A stretch of DNA of 34,091 nt from Hirschia sp. (lineage in GTDB: Bacteria > Pseudomonadota > Alphaproteobacteria > Caulobacterales > Hyphomonadaceae), in assembly GCA_002709235.1 (NCBI GenBank), contig PAQI01000018.1, positions 113,100 to 147,190 of the forward strand, written 5' to 3'. Within the stretch, counting starts at the first letter, position 1; every line of letters starts with the position of its first letter. Below the pieces are notes generated by a model, which was given only the letters and a program-made list of their open reading frames with translations, was not told the origin of the DNA and did not search any database. Position numbers and translations under genes: made by a program. This document shows, piece after piece, positions 32,605 through 34,091 of the stretch.

Positions 32605-33993
32605 TCAGGCTTCGCTCATCAGCTTGTGATAGGCCAACCACCAGTTCCACTGGGTGTCGTCCTTTGTGAAGCCAGGATAGAGCAATCCGCCACCTTTCCA
32701 GCCTTCAGGGCGTTCATGCCCGTGAAGGGCCTTGTACTTTAGCGTGATATCCTTGCTTACAGCTCCGCGAGCATTGCGCATGATCACAGGCCAGACATCA
32801 GCATCATCCTGTTCAATAGTTCCGGACGTGCCGGTCTGCTGAATCGAATTTTGCAACATGTCGCGCTTCATCTGCTCAGGCGCATCTTTTTCGGCAAAGA
32901 TGAAATTGACGAACTCAACCTGGTTCGGACCCTTGGGGACATAAGTGTGAAGCGCCAGCGCACCGGACGAGCCACCATCCGTACGAGGGGCGAAGATGAA
33001 GGCGATCAGGATGTTCGGGAACATACCGCCGACCTGCGGTGGGATAGTGGCCAGTTGCTCGACCTGATCCGCGGACAGGTTCTTGAACAATTGTGGAATC
33101 ATTTCCTTGGTGATTCCCGGAGGCGTCAGCAGATTCAGTCGCTCTTCAACAGATTTTCCTTCGAAAGGAACATCCGCAAACATCTTGAAGGTTTTCTCGG
33201 CCTCTAGACAGCGAAGCGAGTGACCCTGCTCACAGGAAACATCCACACCATACATGCCCGGTGCCTGATCATAGATTGTTTCAGCAGTTCCACCCATGAC
33301 GCCACCCTCCATGAGGGAGCGGTGTAGTGTCAGCGTGTGAAAACCGTCGGATCCGGACTGTTCGCCAGGAACTTTCCAGTTACAGGGCAGAACAAAGCGT
33401 TGCGGAGGACCGAGCAGTTCCAGTCCGTTGTCAGTTCGGCAGAAAAGCTGGTCCATGTAGTATTTGATGTCGCCGAGATATTCGTCGAACGACGGACCAT
33501 CTATGTTCCAGGTGGCGAAAATCATGCCGCCATAGAGATGAACACGGGCCTTTTTGAGGTTCAGTGAGGCCTTGTCGACATCATTGCCGTGCATCTTTTC
33601 CTTTTCGACCGGAGCACCGATAAAGTCGCCGTTCGGACGGAAAGCCCAACCGTGATAAATGCACTGATGAATCGGCTTGTTGCCAGCTTCGCCCAAACAG
33701 ACGCGCATGCCGCGGTGAGGGCAGACATTCAAAGAGACGTGGATTTCGCCTTCGCGGTCACGGGCAATGATGACGTTATCTTCCGCCATGTCCCGCACAA
33801 TGAAATCGCCTGATTTTGGGATTTCGCTTTCGTGACCAAGCAACAGCCAAGTCTTGGCAAAGATTCTTTCCATTTCATGACTGTAAAGCTCTTCGTCAGT
33901 CATGACTCGAAGCGAAACCTCATTGGAATCGCGCATGATCAGATCGTCGAGGGTCGTGCCATCGCGCAGGACGATGCTTGCTTGTTGCGGCAT
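32605..33993 (-). CDS. Ring-hydroxylating oxygenase alpha subunit (Rieske 2Fe-2S)
   Basis: A 462-residue catalytic subunit. The Rieske cluster ligands are Cys91 and His93 (CPH) and Cys111 and His114 (CIYH), with 17 residues between the pairs. In the catalytic domain Asp216, His219 and His224 (SDGFHTLTLH) are the bridging Asp and iron-binding histidines. With the beta subunit this makes an alpha3beta3 oxygenase that adds O2 to an aromatic or terpenoid ring. GGAGGAG nine bases before ATG 33993 decides the start; the frame extends to 34062. It is the first gene of the Rieske operon. The reductase is of rubredoxin-reductase type and no ferredoxin is encoded nearby. The substrate cannot be predicted from the subunits alone. 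Confidence 0.95.
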   Translation of the reverse strand: MPQQASIVLRDGTTLDDLIMRDSNEVSLRVMTDEELYSHEMERIFAKTWLLLGHESEIPKSGDFIVRDMAEDNVIIARDREGEIHVSLNVCPHRGMRVCLGEAGNKPIHQCIYHGWAFRPNGDFIGAPVEKEKMHGNDVDKASLNLKKARVHLYGGMIFATWNIDGPSFDEYLGDIKYYMDQLFCRTDNGLELLGPPQRFVLPCNWKVPGEQSGSDGFHTLTLHRSLMEGGVMGGTAETIYDQAPGMYGVDVSCEQGHSLRCLEAEKTFKMFADVPFEGKSVEERLNLLTPPGITKEMIPQLFKNLSADQVEQLATIPPQVGGMFPNILIAFIFAPRTDGGSSGALALHTYVPKGPNQVEFVNFIFAEKDAPEQMKRDMLQNSIQQTGTSGTIEQDDADVWPVIMRNARGAVSKDITLKYKALHGHERPEGWKGGGLLYPGFTKDDTQWNWWLAYHKLMSEA

Positions 33994-34033
33994 GGCGGTA
34001 TTCTCCTCCGGTGGTGTTGTTTTTAATAAAGGC

Positions 34034-34062
34034 ATCATACATATTGAATGAAAGTTGTTCAA
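34034..34062 (-). promoter_or_regulatory. Sigma70-type promoter of the Rieske oxygenase operon
   Basis: On the minus strand TTGAAC (34062-34057) and TATGAT (34039-34034) are separated by exactly 17 bases. Transcription would start near 34027, giving a leader of about 35 bases before the ATG at 33993 with its strong GGAGGAG site. It is the best match to a housekeeping promoter that I see in the window. Confidence 0.6.
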
Positions 34063-34079
34063 GGTGTAAAATGTGAACA
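34056..34079. promoter_or_regulatory. Inverted repeat overlapping the -35 element, candidate TetR operator
   Basis: TGTTCA and TGAACA, perfect six-base arms with 12 bases between them. One arm overlaps the -35 hexamer of the Rieske operon promoter, so a bound repressor would block RNA polymerase. The TetR gene at 29399-30022 in the same operon is the obvious candidate protein. Confidence 0.45.
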
Positions 34080-34091
34080 GCGCTCAAATAG

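Noticed and set aside
1-34091. Search for tRNA, rRNA, CRISPR, insertion sequences and phage genes
   Set aside because: Nothing with the needed sequence or gene content was seen by eye; no transposase, integrase or regularly spaced repeats.

Overview
The window reads as a dense catabolic gene cluster from a Gram-negative proteobacterium. A TonB-dependent outer-membrane receptor fixes the Gram-negative cell plan. The receptor's leader style, the CYP101-like P450s and the two-component Rieske oxygenase suggest an alphaproteobacterium, perhaps a sphingomonad or a relative. The base composition looks moderate (about mid-50s % GC by eye), lower than most sphingomonads, so the placement is only a guess. 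I see no rRNA, tRNA, CRISPR array, insertion sequence or phage gene.

Layout: (1) 1-1726, minus: a cut-off paraoxonase/SMP-30 propeller and an alpha/beta hydrolase. (2) 1710-4289, plus: a DUF1214 protein and a CYP101-like P450, facing a SnoaL-like protein (4295-4741, minus). (3) 4898-10894, plus: an F420-type luciferase-like oxidoreductase, two kinase-fold (APH) proteins, an aromatic-acid-type MFS transporter and a frameshifted SDR. (4) 10947-12745, minus: an HSL-type esterase and an (R)-specific enoyl-CoA hydratase. (5) 13069-15474, minus: the TonB receptor with its own terminator. (6) 15841-21567, plus: a beta-oxidation operon of alpha-methylacyl-CoA racemase, thiolase, FadB/FadJ-type fusion and acyl-CoA dehydrogenase. 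(7) 21605-25275, minus: a P450 followed by npdG, cofE and cofD of coenzyme F420 metabolism. (8) 25539-28156, plus: a second CYP101-like P450, a RutE-like nitroreductase and a dienelactone-hydrolase-like protein. (9) 28150-33993, minus: Rieske oxygenase alpha and beta subunits, a rubredoxin-reductase-type flavoprotein, an SDR, a TetR regulator and an HsaA-like flavin monooxygenase.

How it may work together (inference): the receptor and MFS carrier import a hydrophobic or acidic compound. P450s, the Rieske oxygenase, the F420-type enzyme and the HsaA-like monooxygenase oxidise it. Esterases and the DLH-like enzyme hydrolyse intermediates. The racemase/thiolase/FadJ/ACAD set then removes a methyl-branched acyl chain. 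That combination fits a terpenoid, steroid-like or other isoprenoid substrate, but the exact compound cannot be read from the sequence.

The most unusual feature is the F420 set (cofD, cofE, an F420:NADPH reductase and a matching F420-type oxidoreductase) embedded in catabolic operons of a Gram-negative bacterium. Candidate regulatory sites include a palindrome in the receptor leader, a hairpin before the racemase gene, and an inverted repeat over a good promoter for the Rieske operon, which itself encodes a TetR repressor.
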